Assembly: GCF_008271365.1 (NCBI RefSeq)
Contig: NZ_CP043430.1
Location: 1,488,001-1,552,000 of the forward strand
Reading direction: 5' to 3'
From: Microbacterium sp. 1S1
GTDB taxonomy: Bacteria > Actinomycetota > Actinomycetes > Actinomycetales > Microbacteriaceae
DNA length: 64,000 nt
Shown piece by piece: positions 17,019 through 24,990 of this stretch (position 1 is its first letter; every line of letters starts with the position of its first letter). A model generated the notes under the pieces. It made no database searches and was not told where the DNA came from. It saw nothing but the letters and a program-made list of their open reading frames with translations. The translations under genes and the position numbers were made by a program.

Positions 17019-17128
17019 CCCCTCATCGTGGCACCGGATCCTTCAGCCTGCCAGCATCCTGGCGAGTGCCAACTTCGGGGGCCCGCGCTCTGTGGAGTCA
17101 TTACGGAAGCGCACGGATTGGGGAGGAA

Positions 17129-17160
17129 GAACCGGGCGAGAATCCCTCCTCGCCCGGTTC
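17129..17160 (-). terminator. Intrinsic terminator of rtcB
   Basis: A perfect 12-bp stem, GAACCGGGCGAG (17129-17140) with CTCGCCCGGTTC (17149-17160), and an 8-base loop. It sits 4 bases past the rtcB stop. On the minus strand the stem is followed by TTCCTCC, a weak pyrimidine tail. Confidence 0.75.
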
Positions 17161-17164
17161 CTCG

Positions 17165-18334
17165 TCAGTCGCCCTTCACGTTGACGAGCTGCCGCAGCGT
17201 GTGCCGGATCCGCACCAGGCTCGCCGCATCCTCCATCACACGGTCGATGGGCTTGTAGGCCTGGGGAATCTCATCGATGAAGGCGTCGGTGTCGCGGAAC
17301 TCGATGCCGACCATCGCCTCGCGCAGCTGCGCGTGCGTGAACGTCTTCCGCGCCGCGGACCGGGAGTACTCCCGCCCGGCGCCGTGCGGTGAGGAGTTCA
17401 GCGACAGCGGGTCGCCGAGCCCCTCCACGACGTAGGACGCGGTGCCCATCGACCCGGGGATGAGTCCCGGCCGGCCCGCATCCGCCTGGATCGCGCCCTT
17501 CCGGGACACCCACACCCGCTTTCCGAAGTGCATCTCCGACTCCGTGAAGTTGTGGTGGCAGTTGATCCGCTCCATCTCCTCCACGGGGGCGCCGAGGAAC
17601 GCGGAGAGCTGCCGGATGACGCGGTCCATCATCTCCTCGCGGTTCAGGAGGGCGAAGTGCTGCGCCCACCGGAGTTCCCGGATGTAGCGCGTGAACTCCG
17701 GTGTCCCCTCGACGAGGTAGGCCAGGTCGGGGTCGGGGAGGTCGATCCACCACTGCTTCGCCAGCCGCTGCGCGACCGCGATGTGGTGCCCCGCGATCCT
17801 GTTTCCCACGCCGCGGGAACCGGAGTGCAGGAACAGCCAGATCCGGTCGAGCTCATCCGCCGAGACCTCGATGAAGTGGTTTCCCGACCCGAGTGTGCCG
17901 AGCTGGAGCCGCCAGTTCTTCGCATAGCTCTCCGGATCGAGCTCGGCAGCGGAGGCCCGCTCCTCCAGCTCGGCGATGCGCGGTGCGGCCGTCGCCACGA
18001 TCTTGTTGTTGTAGCGCCCGGCGGACAGCGGGATCGCGCGCTCGATCTGCTCCCGGAGCGCGGCGAGGTCGTGCCCGACGAGGTCGTTCTTCGTGAACGG
18101 CGTGCGGACGGCGATCATGCCGCAGCCGATGTCCACGCCGACGGCCGCGGGGATGATCGCACCGAGCGTCGGGATGACCGAGCCGACGGTCGCTCCCTTG
18201 CCGAGGTGCGCATCCGGCATCAGCGCCAGGTGCGGGTGGATGAACGGCATGCGTGCGGTGGTGCGGGCCTGATCGAGGGTCTTCTCATCGATCAGGGATG
18301 CCCACGACAGCAGCCGTGCGGAGAGCCTCTCCAT
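17165..18334 (-). CDS. rtcB: RNA-splicing ligase RtcB
   Basis: A 389-residue RtcB ligase that joins 2',3'-cyclic phosphate (or 3'-phosphate) and 5'-hydroxyl RNA ends using GTP and Mn2+. Metal-binding motifs are visible: DAHLGKG (41-47), GVDIGCGM with Cys71, GSGNHF, and HSGSRGVGNRIAGHH. The guanylylated histidine is His317 in SPHGAGR. The start has a good AAGGA ribosome site. It likely works in RNA repair or ribosome/tRNA rescue. No rtcA or rtcR is nearby. It has its own promoter and a small ORF upstream, unlike the usual sigma54/RtcR control in proteobacteria. Confidence 0.95.
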   Translation of the reverse strand: MERLSARLLSWASLIDEKTLDQARTTARMPFIHPHLALMPDAHLGKGATVGSVIPTLGAIIPAAVGVDIGCGMIAVRTPFTKNDLVGHDLAALREQIERAIPLSAGRYNNKIVATAAPRIAELEERASAAELDPESYAKNWRLQLGTLGSGNHFIEVSADELDRIWLFLHSGSRGVGNRIAGHHIAVAQRLAKQWWIDLPDPDLAYLVEGTPEFTRYIRELRWAQHFALLNREEMMDRVIRQLSAFLGAPVEEMERINCHHNFTESEMHFGKRVWVSRKGAIQADAGRPGLIPGSMGTASYVVEGLGDPLSLNSSPHGAGREYSRSAARKTFTHAQLREAMVGIEFRDTDAFIDEIPQAYKPIDRVMEDAASLVRIRHTLRQLVNVKGD

Positions 18335-18391
18335 GATTCCTTTCCTTGTGGTGGTGTCCGGCCACAGGTCGGGAAGGTCTCGTCATGGAGA

Positions 18392-18419
18392 ACGCCCCGG
18401 ACCTGACGGTGCGGGGCGT
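18392..18419 (-). promoter_or_regulatory. Hairpin between the small ORF and rtcB
   Basis: An 8-bp perfect stem, ACGCCCCG (18392-18399) with CGGGGCGT (18412-18419), and a 12-base loop. It lies in the rtcB 5' region between the stop of the 32-codon ORF and the rtcB start. It has no U-tract, so it may be a structural or attenuating element. Confidence 0.4.
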
Positions 18420-18436
18420 GGTGAGAGCGGATGCTG

Positions 18437-18535
18437 TCACACGGCTCGCGCCGGAGGGTACGACTCGTCGCGGTCATTGCGCTTCTGCGGAAGCGGCAAT
18501 GCCACGGCGTAGGGAAGGTTCCGCAGGGCGGTCAT
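18437..18535 (-). CDS. 32-codon small ORF upstream of rtcB
   Basis: The peptide begins MTALRNLPYAVALPLPQKRN and ends with basic and proline residues. It starts at ATG 18535, with GAGGAG seven bases upstream, the best ribosome site in this region. A promoter lies just ahead (18584-18613). A strong hairpin is inside the coding sequence, with CATTGC and GCTTC pairing to GAAGC and GCAATG (18475-18501, one bulge). It ends about 100 bases before rtcB. It could be a leader peptide or an independent small protein. I recognise no homologue. Confidence 0.5.
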   Translation of the reverse strand: MTALRNLPYAVALPLPQKRNDRDESYPPARAV

Positions 18536-18583
18536 CCGTCGTCTCCTCGGCTGGCGTACTGGGCCGATCGGCACAGGGTTGCC

Positions 18584-18613
18584 ACCCTAGGATGCGACAC
18601 GCCCGGGCGTCAA
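18584..18613 (-). promoter_or_regulatory. Promoter of the small ORF-rtcB unit
   Basis: On the minus strand, TTGACG (-35, 18613-18608), an 18-bp spacer and TAGGGT (-10, 18589-18584). Both hexamers are close to actinobacterial housekeeping consensus. The -35 overlaps the stop codon of the upstream VOC gene, so rtcB is probably transcribed separately. Confidence 0.65.
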
Positions 18614-19011
18614 GCGTCCTTCGGCGGGTTGTGCATGAACTCGAGTCGGATGCCGTCGGCGTCCTCGACGAAGGACGCGTAATACCGCTCGCTGTATCGC
18701 GGGTACTCTTTCGGCTCGCGCACGGAGGTCCAGCCGGCTTCGAGAGCGAGGTCATGCAGCCGGTCGACCTCGGCGCGCGACGGCACCGCGAAGGCCATGT
18801 GCTGCCAGCCGACCCGGCCGTGGCGGTGGGGTGCGGAATCGTCGTCCCACGTATAGAGGATGATCTCGGTCTCGTCGCCGGTGTGCCAGGAGATCGAGTG
18901 ATCGTCCTCCCCGCCGGACTCGTAGCCGAGTGCGGCGAGCACGGGATGGAACTGCGCCCGTCCGCGTTCGAGGTCGGCGACGGTGATGCCCAGGTGATCG
19001 AGGAGAGCCAT
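18610..19011 (-). CDS. VOC family protein (glyoxalase/bleomycin-resistance-like)
   Basis: A 133-residue VOC-fold protein. It begins MALLDHLGITVADLERGRAQF with the metal-ligand His6. GWQHMAFAV supplies a second histidine and LEFMHNP near the end supplies a Glu, the usual ligand pattern H...H...E. The substrate cannot be predicted. It is transcribed toward rtcB but is separated from it by a dedicated promoter. Confidence 0.88.
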   Translation of the reverse strand: MALLDHLGITVADLERGRAQFHPVLAALGYESGGEDDHSISWHTGDETEIILYTWDDDSAPHRHGRVGWQHMAFAVPSRAEVDRLHDLALEAGWTSVREPKEYPRYSERYYASFVEDADGIRLEFMHNPPKDA

Positions 19012-19042
19012 GCGCCCAGTCTGTCAGCGCAGCGACTCCCTG

Positions 19043-19810
19043 TCAGTGGGGTGCGTGGTACTCGGCCTCGCCGCGCTTCCAGTAGCCCTTCACGACGGCG
19101 TTCGCGCTGTCCACGCCCCAGCGTGCGAGCAGGGCCCGGCCGGGCTTCACGATGGACTGCTCGGCGGCGATGAACACGAACGGGTCGTCTCCGACGAGGT
19201 CGTCCGCGGTGAGGGCGTCGAGGAAGGCGATCAGCGCGGAGCCGGCAGGCGCCTCGCCGCGGTGCAGCCACTCGACCGGCACCGGAGCGTCGATCTCGAC
19301 CTCGCGGCCGGCCGACACCGTCTCGATGACGATGCGTGCGGGGGCGCCCTCGGGGATGAGGGCGGAGAAGCGGCGGATGGCGGGGATCGCGGTCTCGTCG
19401 CCGACGAGGAGCCAGGATCCTGGCTCTCCGGTGAGGACGGCGGCGCCGCGCGGCCCGCCGACGCCGATGGTCGACCCGAGCGGGGCCTTCGCGGCCCACG
19501 GCGCGGCCACGCCCTGGTCGCCATGCACGGCGAACTCGACGTCGAGCCAGTCGTCTCCCCAGGCGAGCGGCGTGTACTCGCGGCTCGGGGCGGCGCGCAG
19601 CTCCTCCACCGAGTCCACGGGGCCGCTCGGGAAGAAGAGCCGCATGTGGTCGTCGGAGCCGGGGGAGTCGAAGCCGGCGAGGTCCGGCCCGGACAGGCGA
19701 ACGCGCACGAAATCCGGGGCGAGCCACTCGCGGGCGCTCAACGTGACGTTGCGGAAGCGCAGCTCGAGGCCGCGACGCTCGATCGAGAAACCGGATTTCG
19801 TATCGCTCAT
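19043..19810 (-). CDS. Siderophore-interacting protein (FAD-dependent ferric reductase)
   Basis: A 255-residue SIP-family protein. The N-terminal FAD-binding domain includes LAPDFVRVRLSGPDL and REYTPLAW, the flavin-binding R-x-Y-[TS] motif. The C-terminal SIP domain includes GSWLLVGDETAIPAIRR and ends GYWKRGEAEYHAP. It reduces ferric siderophores in the cytoplasm to release iron. It is divergent from a siderophore ABC importer. The iron box between them touches its start codon, so DtxR/IdeR probably represses both directions when iron is plentiful. Confidence 0.94.
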   Translation of the reverse strand: MSDTKSGFSIERRGLELRFRNVTLSAREWLAPDFVRVRLSGPDLAGFDSPGSDDHMRLFFPSGPVDSVEELRAAPSREYTPLAWGDDWLDVEFAVHGDQGVAAPWAAKAPLGSTIGVGGPRGAAVLTGEPGSWLLVGDETAIPAIRRFSALIPEGAPARIVIETVSAGREVEIDAPVPVEWLHRGEAPAGSALIAFLDALTADDLVGDDPFVFIAAEQSIVKPGRALLARWGVDSANAVVKGYWKRGEAEYHAPH

Positions 19811-19828
19811 AAAGTAAGGCTAACCTAA
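19810..19828. promoter_or_regulatory. DtxR/IdeR-type iron box
   Basis: TAAAGTAAGGCTAACCTAA matches the 19-bp DtxR/IdeR consensus (TTAGGTTAGSCTAACCTAA form) at about 16 positions, with the right half perfect. It lies between the divergent siderophore-interacting protein and the siderophore-binding lipoprotein. Iron-loaded regulator would block both promoters. Confidence 0.85.
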
Positions 19829-19910
19829 AAACCGACGCGGTCGGCTCGCCCGCCCGCCGGTCCGGCGCCCCGCAAGGGCGCACACATCCCCGCAGAACAG
19901 GAGTCTCTCC

Positions 19911-20906
19911 ATGTCCGTGCCCAGAACTCTCACCGTCCCGAGCGTCGCTCTCGTCGGACTGCTCGCCCTCTCCGGCTGCGCATCCGGCGGCGAAGCCGAA
20001 CCGGCAGCGACGACGGCGGAATCGGGGACCGTGACCATCGAGGACAACACCGGCACGCACGAGATCGCGACGCCGCCGACCTCGGTCGTCGCTCTGGACA
20101 ACCGGACCTTCCAGACCCTCTCCGACTGGGGCGTCGAGCTCTCCGCCGGTGCGGTCTCCCTCATGCCGGAAACGGTGTCGTACGCGAAGGACGAGGACAT
20201 CGTCGACGTCGGCCTGCACACCGAGCCCGACCTCGAGGCCATCGTCGCCGCCGATCCCGACCTCATCATCAGCGGCCAGCGGTTCACTCAGCACAACGAG
20301 GCCATCGCGGACCTCGTCCCTGACGCCACGATCATCGACCTGGAGCCCCGGGACGGCGAGCCGTTCGACGAGGAGCTCAAGCGGCAGACCACCACCCTGG
20401 GCGAGATCTTCGGTAAGCAGGACGAGGCCGAGAAGCTCGTCGAGGAGTTCGACGCCGCCGTCGACCGCGCGAAGGCGGCCTACGACGACGCCGACACCGT
20501 CATGGCCGTGAACACCTCGGGCGGCCAGATCGGCTACCTCGCCCCGACGGTCGGCCGCTCGCTCGGCCCGATCTACGACATGCTCGGCCTCACCCCGGCG
20601 CTGCAGGTCGACGACGCGACCGACGACCACCAGGGCGACGAGATCTCGGTCGAGGCGATCGCGGCATCGAACCCCGACTGGATCCTCGTGCTGGATCGCG
20701 ACGCCGTGTTCGCCGCGGAGACGCCCGACTACGTCCAGGCCGCGGAGATCATCGAGAGCTCCGAGGCGCTCGCGGGCGTGACCGCGGTGAAGGACGACCA
20801 GATCGTCTACATGCCCACGGACACCTACCTCAACGAGAGCATCCAGACGTACACGACGTTCCTCAACGACCTCGCTGACGCGCTCGAGAAGAGCGCCGAC
20901 AAGTAA
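19911..20906 (+). CDS. Siderophore ABC transporter substrate-binding lipoprotein
   Basis: A 331-residue lipoprotein. The signal peptide ends in lipobox LSGC with the acylated Cys at about residue 23. A periplasmic-binding-protein class III fold follows: TSVVALDNRTFQTLSDWGV, DLEAIVAADPDLIISGQRF and SNPDWILVLDRD. This pattern fits the catecholate/petrobactin-type (FatB/CeuE/YclQ) group. It captures ferric siderophore outside the cell and delivers it to the two permeases encoded next. AGGAG precedes ATG 19911. Regulation is through the iron box about 80 bases upstream. Confidence 0.93.
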   Translation: MSVPRTLTVPSVALVGLLALSGCASGGEAEPAATTAESGTVTIEDNTGTHEIATPPTSVVALDNRTFQTLSDWGVELSAGAVSLMPETVSYAKDEDIVDVGLHTEPDLEAIVAADPDLIISGQRFTQHNEAIADLVPDATIIDLEPRDGEPFDEELKRQTTTLGEIFGKQDEAEKLVEEFDAAVDRAKAAYDDADTVMAVNTSGGQIGYLAPTVGRSLGPIYDMLGLTPALQVDDATDDHQGDEISVEAIAASNPDWILVLDRDAVFAAETPDYVQAAEIIESSEALAGVTAVKDDQIVYMPTDTYLNESIQTYTTFLNDLADALEKSADK

Positions 20907-20914
20907 GGGCTGTG

Positions 20915-20944
20915 CGGCGGCGTCCCCGACCGGGGACGCCGCCG
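20915..20944 (+). promoter_or_regulatory. Strong hairpin between the binding protein and permease genes
   Basis: A perfect 13-bp stem, CGGCGGCGTCCCC (20915-20927) with GGGGACGCCGCCG (20932-20944), and loop GACC. It lacks a U-tract and lies inside the operon. It may stabilise the binding-protein mRNA or partly terminate, giving more binding protein than permease (inference). Confidence 0.55.
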
Positions 20945-20958
20945 CCGGCATCTCCCTC

Positions 20959-21945
20959 ATGACCTCTTCTCTCCTCACCTCGGCACCGCGGGCGTCCGCA
21001 CGGCTGTTCGATACGAAGCTGCTCATCGGCGTCGTCGTCGTGGCGGCGCTCCTGGCGCTCTCGCTCTTCACGGGGGTGTACGACATCGCCGGTGCGGACG
21101 ACGGCGCGCAGATGTTCCAGATCACGCGCGTCCCCCGCACGATCGCACTCGTGCTCGCCGGCGCCGCGATGGCGATGGCCGGCCTCGTGATGCAGCTGCT
21201 CACCCAGAACCGCTTCGTCGAGCCGACCACCACCGGGACCACGGAGTGGGCCGGGCTCGGGCTCCTCACCGTGATGGTGCTCGTGCCGCAACCGTCCCTT
21301 CCGCTGCGGATGGCCGGCGCCGTGCTCGCCGCGTTCGTCGGGACGATGGTGTTCTTTGCCTTCCTTCGCCGCGTCGCGCTGAAGTCGTCGCTCATCGTGC
21401 CCATCATCGGCATCATGCTGGGCGCGGTGGTCGGCGCGATCACGACCTACTTCGCGCTCGTCACGAACTCCCTGCAGATCATCGGCGTCTGGTTCGCTGG
21501 CAGCTTCACGTCGGTGATGCGCGGACAGTACGAGATGCTGTGGATCGTCGCGGTCATCGGCGTGATCGTGTTCCTCGTGGCCGACCGGCTGACCATCGCC
21601 GGGCTGGGGGAGGAGATTGCCACCAACGTCGGGGTGGACTACAACCGGATGATCCTGCTCGGCACTGCTCTGATCGCGGTGACGACGGGTGTGGTCACCG
21701 TCGTCGTCGGCAACCTTCCCTTCCTGGGACTGATCGTCCCGAACATCGTCTCGATGGTCCGCGGCGACGACCTGCGCAGCAACCTGCCGTGGGTGTGTCT
21801 GCTCGGCATCGCCATCGTCACCGTCTGCGACATCATCGGCCGGACGATCATCATGCCGTTCGAAGTGCCGGTGTCGCTGATCCTCGGTGTCGTCGGCGCT
21901 GTCGTGTTCGTGCTCCTCCTCCTTCGGCAGCGTCGTCGTGGCTGA
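20959..21945 (+). CDS. Siderophore ABC transporter permease 1 (FecCD family)
   Basis: A 328-residue permease with about nine membrane segments. It has the FecCD landmarks RVPRTIALVLAGAAMAMAGLVMQ near the N-terminus and GNLPFLGLIVPNIVSMVRGDD, which holds the EAA-like contact to the ATPase. It begins after the intra-operon hairpin. It forms a heterodimeric channel with permease 2. The type is FatD/YclN-like, as in petrobactin or bacillibactin-related systems. Confidence 0.92.
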   Translation: MTSSLLTSAPRASARLFDTKLLIGVVVVAALLALSLFTGVYDIAGADDGAQMFQITRVPRTIALVLAGAAMAMAGLVMQLLTQNRFVEPTTTGTTEWAGLGLLTVMVLVPQPSLPLRMAGAVLAAFVGTMVFFAFLRRVALKSSLIVPIIGIMLGAVVGAITTYFALVTNSLQIIGVWFAGSFTSVMRGQYEMLWIVAVIGVIVFLVADRLTIAGLGEEIATNVGVDYNRMILLGTALIAVTTGVVTVVVGNLPFLGLIVPNIVSMVRGDDLRSNLPWVCLLGIAIVTVCDIIGRTIIMPFEVPVSLILGVVGAVVFVLLLLRQRRRG

Positions 21946-21952
21946 GGCGACG

Positions 21953-22981
21953 ATGACGGCGACGGAGGCCGCGCGGACGGCGCGCTCGGCCGGGGCGTTC
22001 ACGACCCCGCGGGCGCGACGCCGATACATCGTCGTGCTGGTGGTCCTCGGCGTGATCGCCGTGGGCTCCGCGTTCGGTCTTCTCGCCTGGGACAACCCCC
22101 TGCCCGTCGGCACGGCCGGATTCTGGCGCATCGCTCAGCATCGCGCGACGGCCGTCGTCGTGATGGCGCTCGTCGCAGTCGCGCAGGCCGTCGCCACGGT
22201 CAGTTTCCAGACGGTCACGAACAACCGGATCATCACGCCCTCGATCATGGGGTTCGAGTCGCTGTACCGCGTCGTGCAGACCACGACCGTGTACCTCTTC
22301 GGCGTCGCAGGGCTGGTGGCGATCCAGGGTGTCGGTCAGTTCGCCCTCCAGGTGCTCATCATGGTCGGGCTCGCCGTCCTGCTCTACGGGTGGCTCCTCT
22401 CCGGCCGTTACGGCAACCTCCAGATCATGCTGCTCGTCGGCATCGTGATCGGGGGCGGTCTCGGCGCGATCGCGACCTTCATGCAGCGGCTGCTCACCCC
22501 GAGCGAGTTCGACGTGCTCGCCGCCCGGCTGTTCGGCAATGTCTCCAACGCCGACCCGTCGTACCTCCCGCTCGCGATCCCCCTCGTCATCACGGCGTCC
22601 CTCCTGCTGTGGCTGCGCTCCCGACGATTGAACGTGCTGGCGCTCGGTCCCGACGCGTCGCGGTCGCTCGGGCTCGACCACCGCCGGGAGCAGTTCCTCG
22701 TCCTGACGCTCGTCGCCGTGCTGATGGCCACCTCGACGGCCCTGGTCGGGCCGATGACCTTCCTCGGCTTCCTCGTGGCGACACTCGCCTACCAGTTCGC
22801 CGACACGCACGACCATCGGTTGATCTTCCCGGTCGCCGTCCTCACCGCGTTCTCGATCCTCGCGGGGGCGTACTTCGTCATGAAGAACGTCTTCTACGCG
22901 CAGGGCATGGTGTCGATCCTCATCGAGATCGTGGGCGGCACCGTGTTCCTCATCGTCATCCTCCGAAAGGGCAGACTGTGA
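21953..22981 (+). CDS. Siderophore ABC transporter permease 2 (FecCD family)
   Basis: A 342-residue permease, again with about nine membrane helices. It has the motif GPMTFLGFLVATLAYQFADTHDHR near residue 260, typical of FatC/YclO-like partners. ATG 21953 is preferred because GAGG lies just ahead; an in-frame GTG at 21938 overlapping the previous stop is the alternative. It overlaps the ATPase gene by 4 bp. It pairs with permease 1 to move ferric siderophore across the membrane. Confidence 0.9.
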   Translation: MTATEAARTARSAGAFTTPRARRRYIVVLVVLGVIAVGSAFGLLAWDNPLPVGTAGFWRIAQHRATAVVVMALVAVAQAVATVSFQTVTNNRIITPSIMGFESLYRVVQTTTVYLFGVAGLVAIQGVGQFALQVLIMVGLAVLLYGWLLSGRYGNLQIMLLVGIVIGGGLGAIATFMQRLLTPSEFDVLAARLFGNVSNADPSYLPLAIPLVITASLLLWLRSRRLNVLALGPDASRSLGLDHRREQFLVLTLVAVLMATSTALVGPMTFLGFLVATLAYQFADTHDHRLIFPVAVLTAFSILAGAYFVMKNVFYAQGMVSILIEIVGGTVFLIVILRKGRL

Positions 22982-23733
22982 TCGCACTCGACGGCGTCCG
23001 CCGTGACTACAGCAGCGAGGTCGCGATCGGCCCCGTCGACCTCCGCATCCCGACCGGCGGGATCACCGCACTGATCGGACCGAACGGGGCGGGCAAGTCG
23101 ACGCTCCTGACGATGATCGGGCGGCTCAACGGGATGGACGCCGGCGCCATCGAGATCGCCGGCCTCGACGTCGCCACGACGAAGTCCAAGGACCTCGCCA
23201 AGGTGGTCTCGATCCTGCGCCAGGAGAACCACTTCGTGACCAGACTCACGGTGCGTCAGCTCGTGGGCTTCGGACGCTTCCCGCACTCCCGGGGACGCCT
23301 GACGAAGGTCGACGAGGAGGTCATCAGCCAGGCGATCGACTTCCTCGATCTGGGGACGCTCGAGGGACGCTACCTCGACGAGCTTTCGGGCGGGCAGCGG
23401 CAGCGGGCCTACGTGGCCATGGTCCTCGCCCAGGACACCGAGTTCGTGCTGCTGGACGAGCCCCTCAACAACCTCGATATGCGGCACGCGGTGCAGATGA
23501 TGAAGCACCTGCGGCGGGCGGCCGAGGAGCTCGGGCGCACGATCGTCATCGTGCTGCACGACATCAACTTCGCCGGGCACTATGCCGATCACATCTGCGC
23601 CATGAAGGACGGCCGCGTGGTGGAGTTCGGCACCCCGGCCGAGATCATGACGGACGACGTGCTGAGCCGCGTCTTCGACACCCCGGTGCAGGTCGTGGAC
23701 GGCCCGTCCGGCCCGCTCGCCGTCTACTACTGA
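22978..23733 (+). CDS. Siderophore ABC transporter ATP-binding protein
   Basis: A 251-residue FepC-like ATPase. Walker A is GPNGAGKST (about 35-43), the Q-loop is LRQENHF, the signature is LSGGQRQRAYVAMVLAQ, Walker B is FVLLDEPLNNLD, and the H-loop is VLHDINFA. The start is GTG 22978, overlapping permease 2. It ends the four-gene importer operon. The substitution of N for Q in the Q-loop flank and the LNNLD motif are normal for this subfamily. Confidence 0.94.
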   Translation: MIALDGVRRDYSSEVAIGPVDLRIPTGGITALIGPNGAGKSTLLTMIGRLNGMDAGAIEIAGLDVATTKSKDLAKVVSILRQENHFVTRLTVRQLVGFGRFPHSRGRLTKVDEEVISQAIDFLDLGTLEGRYLDELSGGQRQRAYVAMVLAQDTEFVLLDEPLNNLDMRHAVQMMKHLRRAAEELGRTIVIVLHDINFAGHYADHICAMKDGRVVEFGTPAEIMTDDVLSRVFDTPVQVVDGPSGPLAVYY

Positions 23734-23739
23734 GGCGGG

Positions 23740-23937
23740 TCAGAGCTCGACGCCGTGGTCCTCGTCGTTCACACCGGCGTTGTGACCGCGCCGGGACTCG
23801 TAGCCGAGGAACCAGCCGAACCACACGATCGCCGCGAGCAGCACGCCGAGCCAGACGTTCTGGAAGATGAGGCCGAGGACGACACCGGCGATCAGAAGGC
23901 CGACCGTGACGAAGATGCGCAGGGCGGAGCGGGACAT
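23740..23937 (-). CDS. Small two-helix membrane protein
   Basis: A 65-residue protein with two hydrophobic segments (about 7-25 and 28-46). A short polar C-terminal tail follows, rich in Asp, Glu and His. I recognise no family. It is convergent with the siderophore operon, with only 6 bases between the stops. It looks like a real actinobacterial small membrane protein because both helices are clean and the start ATG is well placed. Confidence 0.65.
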   Translation of the reverse strand: MSRSALRIFVTVGLLIAGVVLGLIFQNVWLGVLLAAIVWFGWFLGYESRRGHNAGVNDEDHGVEL

Positions 23938-23975
23938 GCGCTCAGCATACGGGGCCCATCGCGAGAACGGACCGG

Positions 23976-24935
23976 TCAGCGCCGTCGGTGGTCTTCCGGG
24001 GCGAGCCGGGGTCCTCGTCGCGGTTCGACGACGCCGCTCGCGAAGATGAGGCGGATGACGCGCTGGCGATGTCCGGCCCAGGGGGCGAGCAGCTCGATCA
24101 TTCCCGCGTCGTCCGTGCGGTGTCCGGTGAGAGCGTGCCCGACCTCGTGCGCCAGATGGTAGTCGCCCACGCTGACGGCATCGGGGTCGCCGAGGGCGCG
24201 GATGCGCGTCTCCGCGGCCGTCCAGACGCCGACTCCGGGCAGGCTCGTGAGCACGCGGTCGCGGTCAGGGCCGGTCGGGGCGGCCCGCACGGCAGCCGCG
24301 ATGCGGTCGCCGCGTTCCGCCGCCCGCACGATGGTCTTCGACTGCGGCGGCTCCACCCCGGCGCGATGCCACGCCCAGGACGGGATGCGTCGCCACTGCG
24401 CTGCTGTGGGAGCAACGGCCATCGGTCGCGGCGTCGGCCCCGGTGCCGGGTCGCCAAAGCGCGATACGAGGTACCGCCAGGCACCGAAGGCCTGCATGGA
24501 GGTCACCTTCTGCTCGAGGATGGCGCAGGCGAGCGCGTCGAAGACCTCGTCCGTCCGCGCGAGCCGGACGCCGGGGTGGCGCCGGGCGGCCTCGGCGATG
24601 AGAGGATGCCGCGAGGGATCGAACCCGGAAGGATCGTCGGAGGCGCCGCACAGTGCCGGGACGAGCGCGAGCGCATACTCGGCTCCGGGCCCCCAGGCGG
24701 TCGCCTTCACCTCGTCCCCGGACATCCGCAGGGCGAGCGTCGACGCACCCTGGGGGGTGCGGACCGCCCGCCAGATGACCGGACCGTCGAACAGCATCGT
24801 CGGGTCGGTGCCGCCGCGGCGGAGCATGCCGACGGTGCGCCGGAGATCGAGCGGATGCGGCGGGCGGTACGTGGTCTCCCGCGGAGCCTCCGCGTGGACG
24901 GCGCCCGCCGTCGCAGGGGCGGTGGCGAGGGTCAT
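23976..24935 (-). CDS. AlkA-like DNA-3-methyladenine glycosylase
   Basis: A 319-residue HhH-GPD superfamily protein. The helix-hairpin-helix is LPGVGVWTAAETRIRALGDPDA (about 232-253), and the catalytic Asp is Asp258 in VGDYHL. The N-terminal region resembles the AlkA N-domain. It removes alkylated purines from DNA in base excision repair. There is no Ada-type regulator or methyltransferase beside it. The C-terminal EPRRGPRLAPEDHRRR tail is basic. Confidence 0.88.
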   Translation of the reverse strand: MTLATAPATAGAVHAEAPRETTYRPPHPLDLRRTVGMLRRGGTDPTMLFDGPVIWRAVRTPQGASTLALRMSGDEVKATAWGPGAEYALALVPALCGASDDPSGFDPSRHPLIAEAARRHPGVRLARTDEVFDALACAILEQKVTSMQAFGAWRYLVSRFGDPAPGPTPRPMAVAPTAAQWRRIPSWAWHRAGVEPPQSKTIVRAAERGDRIAAAVRAAPTGPDRDRVLTSLPGVGVWTAAETRIRALGDPDAVSVGDYHLAHEVGHALTGHRTDDAGMIELLAPWAGHRQRVIRLIFASGVVEPRRGPRLAPEDHRRR

Positions 24936-24990
24936 GTGCCCACCCTACGCGCGGCTCCTGACACCGGCCTCCGGGACGATGCGGAGCGGC

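Noticed and set aside
18292..18477. 61-codon minus-strand ORF overlapping the rtcB start
   Set aside because: It overlaps rtcB out of frame, has a poor start context and unconvincing composition. The 32-codon ORF at 18437-18535 is much better supported.
18474..21443. 989-codon minus-strand open frame across the siderophore locus
   Set aside because: It crosses several well-supported genes and their iron box, and the translation is low-complexity Arg/Ser/Ala.
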